A stretch of DNA of 34,282 nt from a candidate division SR1 bacterium (lineage in GTDB: Bacteria > Patescibacteriota > Gracilibacteria > Absconditabacterales > Absconditicoccaceae): assembly GCA_025997135.1 (NCBI GenBank), contig BNUE01000005.1, positions 1 through 34,282 of the forward strand, given 5' to 3'. The notes under the pieces are model-generated. The model saw nothing but the letters and a program-made list of their open reading frames with translations, was not told the origin of the DNA and did no database searches. Below, one piece after another: positions 10,543-22,500 of the stretch (within the stretch, counting starts at the first letter, position 1; each line of letters opens with the position of its first letter). The position numbers were made by a program, and so were the translations under genes.

Positions 10543-11418
10543 ATGCAGGTTGCTTTAGTATTGGATCGATATACCAATAAGTATCTGAATATTTGAGATA
10601 TTCCAACTGATATTTTTGCTAATCTAAAGATATGAGACAAATTAGTTTATACTACACCAGATCCTAAATCTTGAGTACTGAAGTACAGTGTTTGAGTATT
10701 GATTAATTTTAAAGAAAAAGCTTCTGAGAATTATCAAACTGCCCAATTTGCACGTTTGCTAGAATGAGATGAATATAAGGAATTTGAAGAACAACAGACT
10801 TTGGCTATCAAAATTTTCCCCACATTTAAAAAAGATTTTAAAGCTGAGTTTCCTAATTCTACCCCGATTACTGCGAGGTTTCAGACATTTTCTGATCAGC
10901 TTTTTTTCTTCTTTTTTTCTGAAGAAAGGTATGTTTTTACTGAATTTGTTAAAAAATTTAGAGAAAAATTAGGAATGAATATCTTTCTTTTTCAGGTATG
11001 AGCGAGAGAAATGATCAAAATGTCGCCATGAACTGATGGAATGTATGGGAGCTGCTGAAATTTACTTTGTTGTAAATCTAATAGAAACCTATTAAACGTC
11101 GATATTGATGCTGTAGTATTGCAACATTTGGAGGGAAGAGATATTGAAAAATTGAAGGGGAAATGTTGAAAATTAAAGTGTTGTCTACTCTATGAACTCA
11201 GCCTCTATATTGATGAGAGTAAACAATATCCTCGTAAATGAAGTAAAATCAATATGTGTAAAATTACAGATCACTGTAAAGATACTAATTGTCAGGCTGA
11301 AGAATGTCAGGGATTTGTGGTGTCTTTCAATATTGTAACTCAAGAAGTGAATATTAAGACAAAAGAAGGTTTTTTTAGGATCCCTCTAGAAAAATTAAAA
11401 GCATTAAAAACAGTATAA
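10543..11418 (+). CDS. PSP1 C-terminal domain protein (RicT/YaaT-like)
   Basis: 291 aa. PSP1-domain signature: ERYVFTEFVKKFREKLGMNI, FQVGAREMIKMSPG, MYGSCGNLLCC and LKGKCGKLKCCLLYEL, with the paired cysteines (CGxxLCC, CGxxKCC) that in the RicAFT complex help bind Fe-S clusters. In Bacillus, RicT partners RicA and RicF in controlling RNase Y and RNA processing. The RicA/RicF partners are not in this window. There is a further Cys/His cluster near the end (MCKITDHCKDTNCQAEECQ). It lies 21 bp upstream of the anchored TPR protein, so probably one transcript. Confidence 0.88.
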
Positions 11419-11439
11419 TTTTATTTTTAATATTTATCA

Positions 11440-12345
11440 ATGTGAACCGTAGGAGTGTGGATTTGGCTGATATTAACTATCATATTGGCTCTATCAATAA
11501 TTGGAATGTTCCTTTTTTGGATATTACATAAAGTAGAGAAAATAGGGGGAAAAGCTCAGACTTCTTTTTTTGATATTTTTAGTTTTCATAAAGTTAAAAA
11601 AAAGGTACAGAAAGATAGTGAAAATGCTGATCTAGAGGCTGAAGATCTAGATAAAGAACTAAATTCGCTTACGGGTGAGAATAATATCGAGACACAGGAG
11701 GAAAAAAATGAGGTACAGAGTGAAGAATTATGAATTGATAAAGAAACTGATGCACAGAATGGAAAAGTAGAAGAGAAACAGGAAGAAAAGCTGAAATCTA
11801 CTCTCGAACGTATTATGTTTGATGCATGATACTTTAAACAACGCTGAAATTTTGAAGAATATGAGAAAAAAATTATAGAATGACTTGCTCTCTCTCCTAC
11901 ACATCTAGAGTTTACAAAAATGCTCGCAGATTACTATTTTGTAACTTGAGTCCATAAAAAAGCCCTTTCACTACTAAAAAAAGTTATTGAATGGGATGAT
12001 CAAGCTCATAGATCATTTTGGCAAATTGGTGAAATTTATTATCTTAATGGTGATTTGGAAACTTCTGAGATGATTATCAGTAAAGCTATTAAACTCAGAC
12101 CAGAAAATCCTAAATATCTGCTAAGTATGGTCGAAATTTATTATCACACAGACAGAATTGATGGTGCGATTACTCTGATGGAGAAAATTGTGCAGCTCAG
12201 GCCTGCAAATACTAATTATCTACTAACTTTAGCCGAGTTTTATGAGAAAATATTTGATTTTGATAGTGCGAAAAAATACTACTCTTCTGTGCTGGAATAT
12301 GAGCCTACTCACGAAAAGGCGAAAAGAAAGTTGAAAACTCTGTAG
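11440..12345 (+). CDS. Membrane-anchored TPR protein
   Basis: 301 aa. One N-terminal TM helix (about residues 6-28, IWLILTIILALSIIGMFLFW), an acidic Glu/Lys-rich linker (about 50-125), then a TPR solenoid (about 130-300) with repeats such as FWQIGEIYYLNGDLETSEMI, YLLSMVEIYYHTDRIDGAIT and YLLTLAEFYEKIFDFDSAKK. A scaffold for protein-protein contacts on the cytoplasmic or outer face of the membrane; the partner is unknown. The start at 11440 is ATG-TGA (Met-Gly). The 3' end overlaps the convergent pseudouridine synthase gene by 41 bp. Confidence 0.85.
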
Positions 12346-13291
12346 GAATAGGTGCTGTACAGTCAATATTTTTGCCAATATGATCAGTGAATTTGTAATT
12401 TCGGCAGTGTAAAAGTTGTCTCTGAATGTCCATAATCTTATTTAATTTTCTATTTATTACAGGATTTCCATATATTAGATCTCATAAGACTGGATATCAC
12501 TCACTGGAGAGATGTACTCTAATCTGATGCATTCTGCCTGTATGAAGTGTGACTTTTAGTAAAGAAATCTGACCTAAATCGTGATGAAATATTGTTTTCA
12601 TAGTCTCTACTTCGGTTTTTGCTTGCATTCAGCTTTTTAGATTTATTTTCATTTGTGCACGATTAAACTGGTCATTATAGCTTTTTTCAAGTGCTTTTTC
12701 TATGGTAAAATGCTTGGGAGGATTGCCTGTGACAATAGTTAAATATGTTTTATGAATCTCGTGATCTCTGATGATTTGATTGAGATATTGGAGAGCTTCG
12801 TAATTTTTGGCTCAGATAAGTACTCCTGAAGTGTCTTTGTCTAATCTATATCAAAAAGAAGGCTTGAAAGTCCCCTGTGCGTAATCTGAAGCGTAAGTCT
12901 CTAGATAGTCATTCATTGATAGATCTTTTCGGTGATTATTTCCTTCGTGAGCTACAATTCCTGCTGGTTTATTGAAAATTACCCAGTTTTCATCTTCAAA
13001 AAGGATTAAAGGCTGAATGTCCTCTTTGGTCAGCTTTTTTAATCTTTTGTCTTTTATTGAGAGAAGGGCTGATTTGTCCTGTTTGCCAAGCAAGTTTTCT
13101 GGAATATCTACTATATCACCTAGGATTATTCTGTATTCTTCTTTGGACTTTTTGCCATTTATCTTGATCTCACCTTTCCTAATTCGCATAAAAATGTCAG
13201 TGAGTTTTACTGATGGATATGATTTACATCGCTTTCTGAGAAAACGGTCAAAACGCTGGTTTGCATTGGAGTTGTCGATTGTAATCTGCAT
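12305..13291 (-). CDS. RluA-family rRNA pseudouridine synthase
   Basis: 328 aa. An N-terminal S4 RNA-binding domain (about residues 1-75: RFDRFLRKRC.., IRKGEIKINGKKSK) is followed by the catalytic domain: FEDENWVIFNKPAGIVAHEG, the active-site motif GYRLDKDTSGVLI (catalytic D151), KTYLTIVTG, and GRMHQIRVHLSSEGYPVLGD. Likely an RluC/RluD-type enzyme for 23S rRNA; the exact target cannot be read from sequence. UGA=Gly at the glycine before the active-site motif. 57 bp separate its start from the tRNA-Leu gene on the same strand, and a 7-bp inverted repeat (13311-13317/13325-13331) lies in that gap. Confidence 0.93.
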
Positions 13292-13348
13292 TATTTATCT
13301 GTTTTACTATATCTTGAAACAAACTCAAGATGATAAATGTAAAAAAAA

Positions 13349-13430
13349 TGCTGAGGAAGGGACTCGAACCCTCAAGCCGTAAGGCATACGCACCTCAAGC
13401 GTACATGTATACCAGTTCCATCACCTCAGC
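13349..13430 (-). tRNA. tRNA-Leu (anticodon GAG)
   Basis: Reading 13430 to 13349: acceptor stem GCTGAGG pairs with CCTCAGC, the D arm follows, the anticodon stem is TACGC/GCGTA with loop TTGAGGT (anticodon GAG, reads CUU/CUC), then a class II variable arm (TGCCTTACGGCT), T arm GAGGGTTCGAGTCCCTTC, and A as discriminator. CCA is not encoded. A run of T follows on the minus strand. Confidence 0.93.
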
Positions 13431-13455
13431 ATTTTTGGTTTCTCTTTGTATGTTG

Positions 13456-13483
13456 TTTATACTTTTTTTTTGGGAAAAATCAA
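13456..13483 (-). promoter_or_regulatory. Promoter of tRNA-Leu
   Basis: On the minus strand TTGATT (13483-13478), a 16-bp spacer and TATAAA (13461-13456); the expected start is about 20 bp before the tRNA. The -35 box is preceded by CTC, as in the promoters at 24246 and 29956. The rest of 13431-13553 holds no gene. Confidence 0.55.
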
Positions 13484-13553
13484 GAGGAGAAATTTGCTTT
13501 TATGGTGATTTTTGAATAAAATTGAGGTAAGAACTTTTATTTACTTATATTTT

Positions 13554-14117
13554 ATGATGAAAAAATATATATTATCATTTATTTTATGCTGTTTGTTGGT
13601 TTTTTCTAGTTTATCTATGGCAGATGATCCAGATACATCAGGTATGCCATGAAATACAGCAGGACAACCTACTGATCAAGCACCAGTCCCTGAAGGTGTT
13701 GGCTCTTTTGAGGATTATGCACCATGAGGTTCTAGAGATCTTTATAAAAAGACTGAAAATACCTCTACAACGAAACCACCTTGTGATCCCGAAAAAGAAT
13801 GCTGCTGAATTAAGCTCAACACTGATGTGCCAATTATCTGAAATTGTATCAAAATGGGTAATGAAAAGGGTGATATAAACCCAACTAATGCTTTCCCAAC
13901 TCTTATGTGAGCTTTGATACAGATCATAACCTCTGTACTGATGGTAATTGGTTTCTTGATGATTATCGTAGCTGGGGTGATGATGACTATGTGAGGAGCA
14001 GATACGAAATTATTTGGACAGGGGAAAGATATGATTTTCAAGGTTTGAACTGTTATTGCACTGCTAGGACTGTCTGGGGTCATATTAAAATTTGTCAATC
14101 CGTACTTTTTTAATTAG
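13554..14117 (+). CDS. VirB2/TrbC-like type IV secretion pilin
   Basis: 187 aa. Signal peptide (about residues 1-24, FILCCLLVFSSLSMA), a Pro/Thr/Gly-rich extracytoplasmic region with four to five cysteines (CDPEKECCGI, GNCIKMG), then two TM helices: ALIQIITSVLMVIGFLMIIV with AGVMMTMGGAD, and VGTVIALLGLSGVILKFV. The paired hydrophobic helices with a short GGAD turn are typical of VirB2/TrbC pilins and of the pilin-like genes common in CPR bacteria. No other VirB component is present here. It converges on the four-gene operon 14159-23769, with a 41-bp gap in which no clear terminator is seen. The second ATG (13557) could also be the start. Confidence 0.75.
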
Positions 14118-14158
14118 GATTTAAGGTTATTTTAAGGTTGATGAGTATAATAAATAGA

Positions 14159-17100
14159 TTATGCGATAGATTTTATCATTTTTTCGGCTTCTGTAGCGGA
14201 ATATCATAGTGCTATGATATATTCTGTAAGTCAGGTATTATCTAGTTTATAAGTCTGTTTCCTGGCTAGTAAATCTTCTTTTAGGGTTCAACCATTAAAT
14301 GTAAAGCTTAATTTCGTATTATCTGAGTTATCAAGCTTGTTTATAGCTTGTTGTATATCTGATTGCGTCGAAGCTAATTCGTCCTTGTTTACCAAGGTTT
14401 TAAGAGAAATAGAAATCTGATTTTTATCCTTTTTTGCATCTAAAAGATCTAGGTTGGTGATGTTCATTCTGGCGGCTGTTGCGAGTTTGATGAAAGTAGC
14501 TTTTTCGTCATCTTTTAGCTTTGGTCGTTCAGATTGGACATATTTTTCTAGTTCTGCTGGGGTCTTTTTTTGTAATTTGGCTCGCTCAGCTTTGTCTTTT
14601 TCATCGTCTAAGAAAGATTCATACTGTGTGTATCATAAATAAGCTAGTCCTGCGATGACACTTAGTTTTGCTCAAGCTTTAAGTCAGAATTTTCCAAACT
14701 CTGTAGCAAAAGTAGCAAACTCCCCTGTTTTAAGGACCTTGAAACCATCTTTTCATATTTTAAATGCTGTTCATGCACCTGTTCATACAGATTTTAGTAT
14801 ACTTCCAGCATCTGTAATGGGCGATACTATATATTTTAAGATACCTTTTTTTCATTTGAGTTGTGCTACTTTATAACCACGGAAACCGTCGATTCATAGC
14901 ATTCATAAGCCGATTCCTGCTGATGATAATGATTGGAATCCATCAGCCTCAGAGTACATCATTCACTCTCTCATTAGTAGAATTGGTCATACTATAGGAG
15001 TTAGATAGCCAAATCACTCAAGAATATGTTTGTAGGCTGGATCTGTATTTTCTGGATCTAAGAGTTTATCTAGCATTTCCCCTCACATCATAAATAGTGG
15101 AAAACCTTTGAAAAGAGTTTTGAGCATTGTAGGAGACTCTCTACCAATTGTATTTAAATTATCAAAAAAGTCTTTGGCATCTGTGACGTCTTTGATATAC
15201 AGTTTTACTCAATCAGAATAATCGACCATCTTTGCCATTTGTTTTCCCTTTTCAAACCTAGCAAAAACTTTTTTAAGTGGAAGGAACATCTGTGTTTTCT
15301 CTAGCAATTTACCCTGCATCTGAGCATAATCATCCATAATTCTGGTAATTTCTTTTTCAGATCATATCTTCATTCGTGGTAAATTGATAGCTCACTTCAG
15401 CTTTTTAGTCCTAGTATTGAAAGTATCTCTAATAACGTCAGTAACTCATTGCATATTCTTAGTGATAGTATTTCCAGCTTTAGTTTTGATGACTTTTAGA
15501 TCTTTTTTATCTCGAGCTGGGCTATCTTTCAATTGTTTGAGAACATCGTTTAAATCATTCTTTTTTAGCAGGTTTTCTAATTCCTCTATGCTGGATGCTT
15601 CTTGTGCAATATTGAAAATTTTGTTGTTTTTTTCAGCTGTAAAAAGCATTTCTTCGAGTAGAGATGAATGAGACTTACTGGTAACTTCATTAAAAACTCA
15701 GGTTCATTCTAGGGATTTTTCTAGCTGTTTGAAGATTTCTAGTTCTTTTTTAAAGTTTCACATAACTCATCATTTTCGATAAGCTGACACTTTTCCGATG
15801 TCTCAGCCGTTTTTGCCCATAAATCACAGAGATATAGCTTCTCCTATTGATGTACCAATATGTCCTGCTAGTGTCCAGAAAGGTCAGCCTTGTCTATAAA
15901 GCATTCATCGCATAGCTTCTTTACTGGAAACATTCATCTTGGATATGTTTTTTTGTATATATCAGGTGTATTCTTCCAGTGTACAACTTCAAAGTACAGT
16001 TCTAATGCCATTTCAGAAAAGTCATAAAGATGTAAGTCCGCATTGGACGATGGCTTTTCCTGATGGGAGAATAATAATATCTTGAGCTATTTCTGATCGT
16101 GATGCTAGGTTTGCTTCAGTCATACGTCTGGTAAGATCGACTATTGCGATAGGAGGAGAGACAAAAGTCATTCATGCTTCTCAAAATGAGTCAATAGTTT
16201 CTCCACTTTTAATTCTTTGATCAATGTCTTTTACTCTTTCAATGGGAGATAACTGGTTTTTTCGCTCTTCTCGCCAAGTATCAAAAACTGTAGAAAATTT
16301 ATTTTCATCCATTTTTCTGTCAAATTTTTGTTCTATTCGGGCTTTCATTTGAGTTTTTGCCTTTGGGTGTAGCTCTTTTAACTGTTCAGGAGTGAATTTT
16401 CATTGTATTTTGTCTTTTATGTCATCTACTTTATCAGTAATATCTTCTAAAGTTCAGTTTTCAAGTCATTTTATAAGATCTTTTAATTTGTTTCATAGAA
16501 AAATTCATGCTACACCTAGTCAAAGTCATCAGATGATTTTTGCAAACATTCACATTTTCTTTTTATTGATGAATTTATCTGTTAAAAATTCGCAAACTGA
16601 ATCAGATAGTCGAGATGAATATCGATGTGCATCTAATTTTTTTCTAACTTTCCCGATCATTTCTTTTTTTGCTTGAGTTTTTTTGTCTTCTACTTCGTCT
16701 TTGAGTTTTGAGGCTGAAACTTGGGTTTCTGAGATGATTTTTTCAAGCTCTTTGATGATTTCGATATCCTCTGTTTCTAATAAATCAGCTTTTTTTTCTA
16801 AATTTTCTAAAACTTTAGATACAACTTCAATTTGTTCATCTTTAAATTCTTGTTTTTCTATGTCTCATTTGAGTTCTTCAAGTTTTTTAATATCTTTTGT
16901 TTCAAGTGATTGAAGGCTTAAAAGTTTATTAAAATAGGCAAAAAGCGTCTCTTTATCTTTTTCTTTGAGAGATTTGATGGTAGAAATTTGTTTTTCCAAA
17001 GAAGATTTAATGCTGAGTTCAGGATTCTGACTTGGCTCGTTGTTCTTTGGCGTTTTGTTGTTTTGAGAGTCAGTTTTTTCTTTCTCTTTTTCTTTTTTAT

Positions 17101-17161
17101 CATCAGAAGAGTCAGAAATTGTCTGAACTACTTTTTTTAGGATTTCAAATTGTGGTGTCAT
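14159..17161 (-). CDS. Large 1000-aa protein with coiled-coil N terminus and hydrophobic Gly-rich segments
   Basis: Not recognised. Residues 1-190 are highly charged (Lys/Glu/Ser) and coiled-coil-like. A Gly-rich hydrophobic segment, KIIGGLGLGVAGIFLGNKL, lies at about 203-221. A central region contains SGKAIVQCGLTSLGLFGNGI and GGPFWTLAGHIGTSIGEAIS; later segments include FKGFPLFMMGGEML and LTPIVGPILLM. The C-terminal third is charged again. There is no signal peptide. The hydrophobic parts could be membrane-inserting. It is the last gene of the operon, 30 bp after the 318-aa gene. TGA is the main glycine codon, so under the standard code it would fall into many fragments. Confidence 0.8.
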
Positions 17162-17191
17162 GTGTGAGTGGTGGGAAGTGGTAAAATGTAT

Positions 17192-18148
17192 TTACTTTTT
17201 AAATAGATTTCAGGCAGTTTGTAAATAATTAGAGGCTAAATGCAAATAGTCTGACAGTTTTTCTCTTCAATTGTATAAGTCATTATCTCAGTCTGCCCTT
17301 ATTTTTTCTGATAAGTTAGTTAGAAACTGTGATAATTCAGATGGCTGTAATTTTCAGATGTCTTCTAGGATTTTATCGATTCAACCGATGTTTTTGATTC
17401 GATCTTCTGCATTTTTATGAGTTGGTGGAATATTGTTTTTATCCATGTATTTTTCAGATATTTGTCGTGCTTTTTGAATTGAGTTTGAGGCTTGTGTTAT
17501 TTCCTCTGAATTTAGCTGATTTCATAGTTTGTGCAGGAAGTCTGTGAAAGTCGAATATAGGGTGTTTCATAAGTTTTCTGCGATGAGCTTTGTGATCTCC
17601 AGGGTTTCAAACAGACGATCTTTAATCTCTAGAAATCGGTGTGAATATCAATTGTCTTTGAGTCGGTTTATAGCGGTATTGTCTAAAAAGAAATATGTGT
17701 TCATAATTTCTTTCTCGTCTCAATGTTCAAAACAAGCAAATGAATTATCTCTTGTTTCGATTATTATATCTGGCAGAAATGTATCAATGAGTGGCTCTAA
17801 ATTTTCTCTTATAAATCAAATATCAAATCTGTGATTACAACAGATGCATTTATTTATATATCATAACCATTTATTTTTTCTAATATTCATAGGGGAGCTT
17901 AAGGCTTCTAATAGTTCTTGCTTATTGTGATTTTTTTCTTTTTCTAATTCGGTTAAAAAGTTAAGGTAATGTTTATATATTTCATATTCTTCTATCGGAG
18001 AATTTATAAGTGCAGATGACACTTCTTCTCATTTATAATATAAAACATCATCCCAATGATATTTTTCATCATTATAAGACTTTCTGATGATATAATAATC
18101 ATTGTTTATATGATGAATATTATTTGTAGTAAGATTTATTGTTTCCAT
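17192..18148 (-). CDS. 318-aa protein with Cys/His cluster, unknown function
   Basis: Not recognised. Soluble and charged, no TM helix. Residues 101-106 read CICCNH, and C139 and H142 lie in ACFEHGD, together a possible zinc-binding site. The second half is helical, with FFLDNTAINRLKDNGYSHRF at about 152-171. The gap to the upstream ADP-ribosyltransferase gene is 24 bp and to the downstream 1000-aa gene 30 bp, so one transcript is likely. A chaperone, immunity factor or adaptor for the neighbouring toxin-like gene is conceivable but only from position. Confidence 0.72.
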
Positions 18149-18172
18149 TGTTTTTTTTGTAATAAATAAAAA

Positions 18173-19477
18173 TTATAATTGTTTTACTCAAATTTGTTTT
18201 GTATTTTGTCAGATAGGACGTTGAATTGATAAAATTTGTAACTTATTTCAAGGCAAAATTACTGATTCTTGTTCTGATTTTTCTCATTGCAACCATTTAC
18301 CATCTTTATTAATTTTAAGTTTGTCTCAGAAATTAGGAAATAATGCTAATTTTGTAATATCTTTAGCTTTTGCGTTTTCTACTGTTACTTGGAAAGAAGC
18401 ACCTTCTCGAAATGATTTTGTTTCTGGATTTGAACAAGAGGTAAAGGATTTTAAATCAATGATATTTCATACTCTTTTATCTTTGAATGTATAATTATCT
18501 CATCTATACATAATTTCTAGTTTTCATTTGCCATCTGGCAATTTTTCTAAGGCCTCTCTTAACCTATTTATCAATATTTTTTGATTTTTATCTAATGGGT
18601 CTCAACTTCGCATTGAATTATTCATTTTGCTGAAGAAATCTTGTGTAGTGTATCAGAAGATTAAATAAGCATCTAGTAAATTAATTCAATATGAATTTGT
18701 TGAAACGTATGTTTTTATCATATTATCATACTCTATTCCCTTCTTTTTGAAATTTTCATAACTTTTTTTTAATTGTTCTTTTCATTTTGAAAATCCACTA
18801 TTTTCAACTAATTCTATATATTTTATAGGGATATTCAACTCATTTACTTCATAATTAAATCTTTCTTTGAGTCTACTTAAAACCGTCTTTCACAATCAAT
18901 AACCTATGATATATCAACTTTCTGGATTTTTAGCAAAACGTCATCAGACTAATCATCAGATAATACCTGCTGTTTTTCAAATAACTTCCTGCCAATCTGG
19001 ATTATTTATCTGTTCTAAAATTTGATTTGATATTGTTTGACTTTTCTTTTCTCCACTATTTATTAGATTTTGATAAACTTTTTGTCTAGTTATTAACTCA
19101 TCTTTTATCTGTTTGTCAGAATTTTTTATTTTTTTTAATTTAGCTATTTTCTCATTGATTTGTTGATTTCTAATTAGGAAATGTTCTATTTTATCCAAAG
19201 GGATTGTATAGTCTGTCATCCCTATTTTCGCCAATTCTCTATATATTTTATCGATTTTGGAAGAGATTTCATAAAGCTGATCAAAATTTTTGTCTCATTT
19301 TTTATAAAAAGTATCGTGAAATAATTTTCGATTTTTCATATCGAGTAAAATAGCCTCTTTTGAAGCAGTGATTTTAACAGTTTTGGTTAGATTTAAACGT
19401 AAAAATTTAGAAAGTTCTGGGTTTTCATTCAGCTTTTTATTGTCTATTTTATTTTGAGAATTCTCGATTTTTGACAT
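18173..19477 (-). CDS. ADP-ribosyltransferase-domain protein (R-S-E type), effector candidate
   Basis: 434 aa. The C-terminal domain (about 310-425) has the order of motifs of arginine-type mono-ADP-ribosyltransferases (ADP-ribosyltransferase exoenzyme, PF03496-like): MYRGD with R325, KSFTSCS with T346-S347-C348-S349 in the STS position, then SFRE..SFQV, and the ARTT loop GEKSEQESVILPGNKLQI with E402-Q-E404 before a VILPGN strand. These enzymes move ADP-ribose from NAD+ to protein targets and are mostly secreted toxins. Residues about 168-195 are glycine-zipper-like and hydrophobic (GKTAGIIGGLVGGRFAKN, then YIIGYGLGKTVL), perhaps a membrane-crossing hairpin. The N terminus (1-165) is charged and helical, with no signal peptide. 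It sits between the PKD surface protein (29 bp upstream) and the Cys/His protein. All four motif residues look intact; the domain call is from motifs only. Confidence 0.82.
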
Positions 19478-19506
19478 ATTAATCAGAGATTTTATTGTAA
19501 AGTGAA

Positions 19507-22500
19507 TTACTCTTCTTCATCAGCTTCTGAATTTGCTTTCATCTTCGCTCTTACTGCGAAAAATACTACCAAACCTCACATAATCACTATCCCACCGAAA
19601 ACGATGCCAAGAATTATTTTTAACCAAATAGGTATTCAACCTGTCGAGACATCTGGTAATGTTATATCGATAGAAGGCGTCAAGGATTGAACTCCACATG
19701 TATCACTTACTATATTATAATAATTCAAAATTTTACAAAACTGTACCAAAAAGAAGTTATCTAAATCTACCTTTGATATTCAATTTTCACCTGCATTCTG
19801 AGAAATAAAATTGAGGATTGCGGTCAGCTTTTCTTTTTTTCCTGTTTCATCTAAAATGTCTGTTGTAGACTCAAAATCAGAGAACATAATGGAGACTTGT
19901 TCTCTCATATTTGATGGGACTCAAGCTAATATCTCGTTTTTTGCCTGATCATATTCTGTCCCTCACATTACAGCAATTGTCTCGGCTGTAGATAAACGAG
20001 CAATAATCGAGTCTAGAAGCATAATTTGTTCATTATCTAGTGATATTAAGCTCTCCTGAAGATGGGTTTGAATTGCTACAATATTTGCTGAAGTTTGAGC
20101 CTTGTCCAACAGATTTTTTCTCAAATTATCCAGTAATTTTCTAAAATCAGCGTTTCCGATACTACTGTCTAAGATACCGTTATAAAGCCTAGTAATATCT
20201 CTATACAGTTCTTCCGTATTCTCATCCATTAGATCATTTGCATATTCCTCGAAGCTTACTGAAAAGTTTTTGAAGACAAGAGAGTCATTTTGAGGAAAAT
20301 ATATCCTTCCAATGATACTATCAAACTGAGGATTATATGTCCAGAGATTTAAGGTATTACAAGGGATATCTACATCATTGTCAGATTTTCCGTCATGATC
20401 ACTATCTACTGAAATATCTGTATCTACAAAGCAAGTACCAATACCTTCATAGACTAAATAAAATAAGACGCTATTATTCATCTGTTTTGAGACATAAATT
20501 TCAGGATCTGCATTATTAAATGAAGTTTCTGGGATAGTCAAAAGGTGTACTCACGAGGTTATTTTCCCATTTGTATCATTTGAGTTGGTTTTGACTTCAT
20601 ATTCTTTTTCGACTGTGACACCAAGATTTGACTTTAAATTTATAGTAACTGTATGATCACCATAACCAGCATACTTTTGAAGAAATACTTTATTTGAGGT
20701 AATTGGGTTATTTTCATCTGGTAAAATACTCATAGCAGTAGAAGCTACATGAGTCTTTAAATACTGCCTATCCCCTGCTTCACAAAGTTTTTTATCGAAA
20801 CAAATCTGTCTAAAAATCAAGTTCCCAATACTTAAATCTCTGAAAATTACAATGTTTTTAAAAGAATTAAAAGTCAGAATTGGTTTCACTCAGTTTCTCA
20901 CAACCAATGTATTGCCTTTTGTCTCAGACACTCATTTAAACTCACGGTAAATTACGGCCGCTCTAGGACTATATCACTGTTCATTTGGCTTTGTATATTC
21001 GTAAGTTACTCTATCTTGTGTCGTGATCAAGTCTCGTTCTCCATCTCAATCAAAATCATATTGAATTGTCCTATGAGCCAAGAAATCCTGACTATCTGAA
21101 GCAATTTTCGAGATTACATCAAATGTTACTGTCTCTCATAATTCTACTGTTTGTTTGTCAAATTTTAGAGTAACAATAGGTATGCTAGGATTATTATCTG
21201 TCTGAGGAAAGTAAATAGTAGGTCAATTTCCGATTATAGATTCAGATTTTTGGTAAGCATTATCACTATCATAAATTTTCACTCAAAACATATATTCACC
21301 TGGAATCTTTGGTAAAGTGAAGAATGTATATGGAATATTCGCAGGTGTAATTCTTGTCTCTAAAATCTGAGCAGGATTATCTTTTGGATAATAATACCAT
21401 TGAAAATTAGCGATACTACCATCAGGATCTACAGCTGATACAGCAGAGACTTTCACCATCAGGCTGGTAGATGAATCGTTGGTTAGATCCAAGACATTTT
21501 GTGTAGTTCATACTTGAAATCCAATTCAGCTTTCGTTTCCATACTGTGGAAAAGATAATGTTAAATTTTTCAGAGTAGGTAAAGCATTTGTTACATTAAA
21601 CCAAATCCTACTTTCATCCATTTTACCAATCGTCCTATCCTCAAGTGTTAAATCTATGAATTGGCAACCTAATTCATTAAATTTATATGTTAACTGTGAT
21701 CTCTCGTATCTCTCTCACTGTTTAGGCTGAAAAAAGTAAGACAAACCTGCATTTGTCCCTTTGGAATTGACGGATAAAGATGGGTCTACAATAAAAGACT
21801 GATATCTATCCACGCTATAAGCAGGCTTTTGTATAGTTTCATCTCCTGATAGATAGGAACAGGTTGTCGTAGTCTGTAAGATCAGATTTTTTTCTGTTTT
21901 TACCCTAAAGGCAGTAATTGGGAAGTTTACTTCTCATATAAAAACCTTGGAAGATACGGTATTTGAATTACCTTGTACATCAAAAACTTTCACACTAACA
22001 TCATAAATTCAGACCTTGCTATAAATATGTTGCATCTGTTTTTCCGTATTTGACCTAGTATCTCAATCTCAAAAGTTCCACTGATAATTGATAACTGGGA
22101 CATTAGTTTCTACACTAAAAGAGACCGTCTTACCTCGAGTAACGGCGTTTGGAATAATGGAAATCTCAGGTCTAATAATAGAATCTATGCTTATTTGTTT
22201 TTCTAAAGTTGCAGTTTTGCCAAACATATCACTAACAGTTAATTTAATTTTCTGAACCCCAAGCGAATCAAACTGCACTACCACTTCTCTATTGTTGTCT
22301 TCAGTTGATATGATTTTTGTGCTATTGGGGCTGGAGAACTCTCGTTTATATTCCAAAGAGTCAAATCAATTGATAACATCAGGATCAAGTGTAGAATTGG
22401 CATTTAACAGGAACTCTGAGGCTTGGGTCCATTTATTTGTGGAGTTTATGGTAAATTGTGGAGTTGGGATGCTAGATTCTACGTATACTTCCATAGTATC

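Noticed and set aside
13311..13331. Inverted repeat ATCTTGA/TCAAGAT as terminator of the tRNA gene
   Set aside because: On the minus strand no T-run follows the stem; the T-run lies before it, directly after the tRNA.
13742..14113. Standard-code ORFs on both strands here (118 aa minus, 68 aa plus)
   Set aside because: They are shadows of the pilin gene, which reads through in one frame with UGA=Gly and has a signal peptide and two TM helices.
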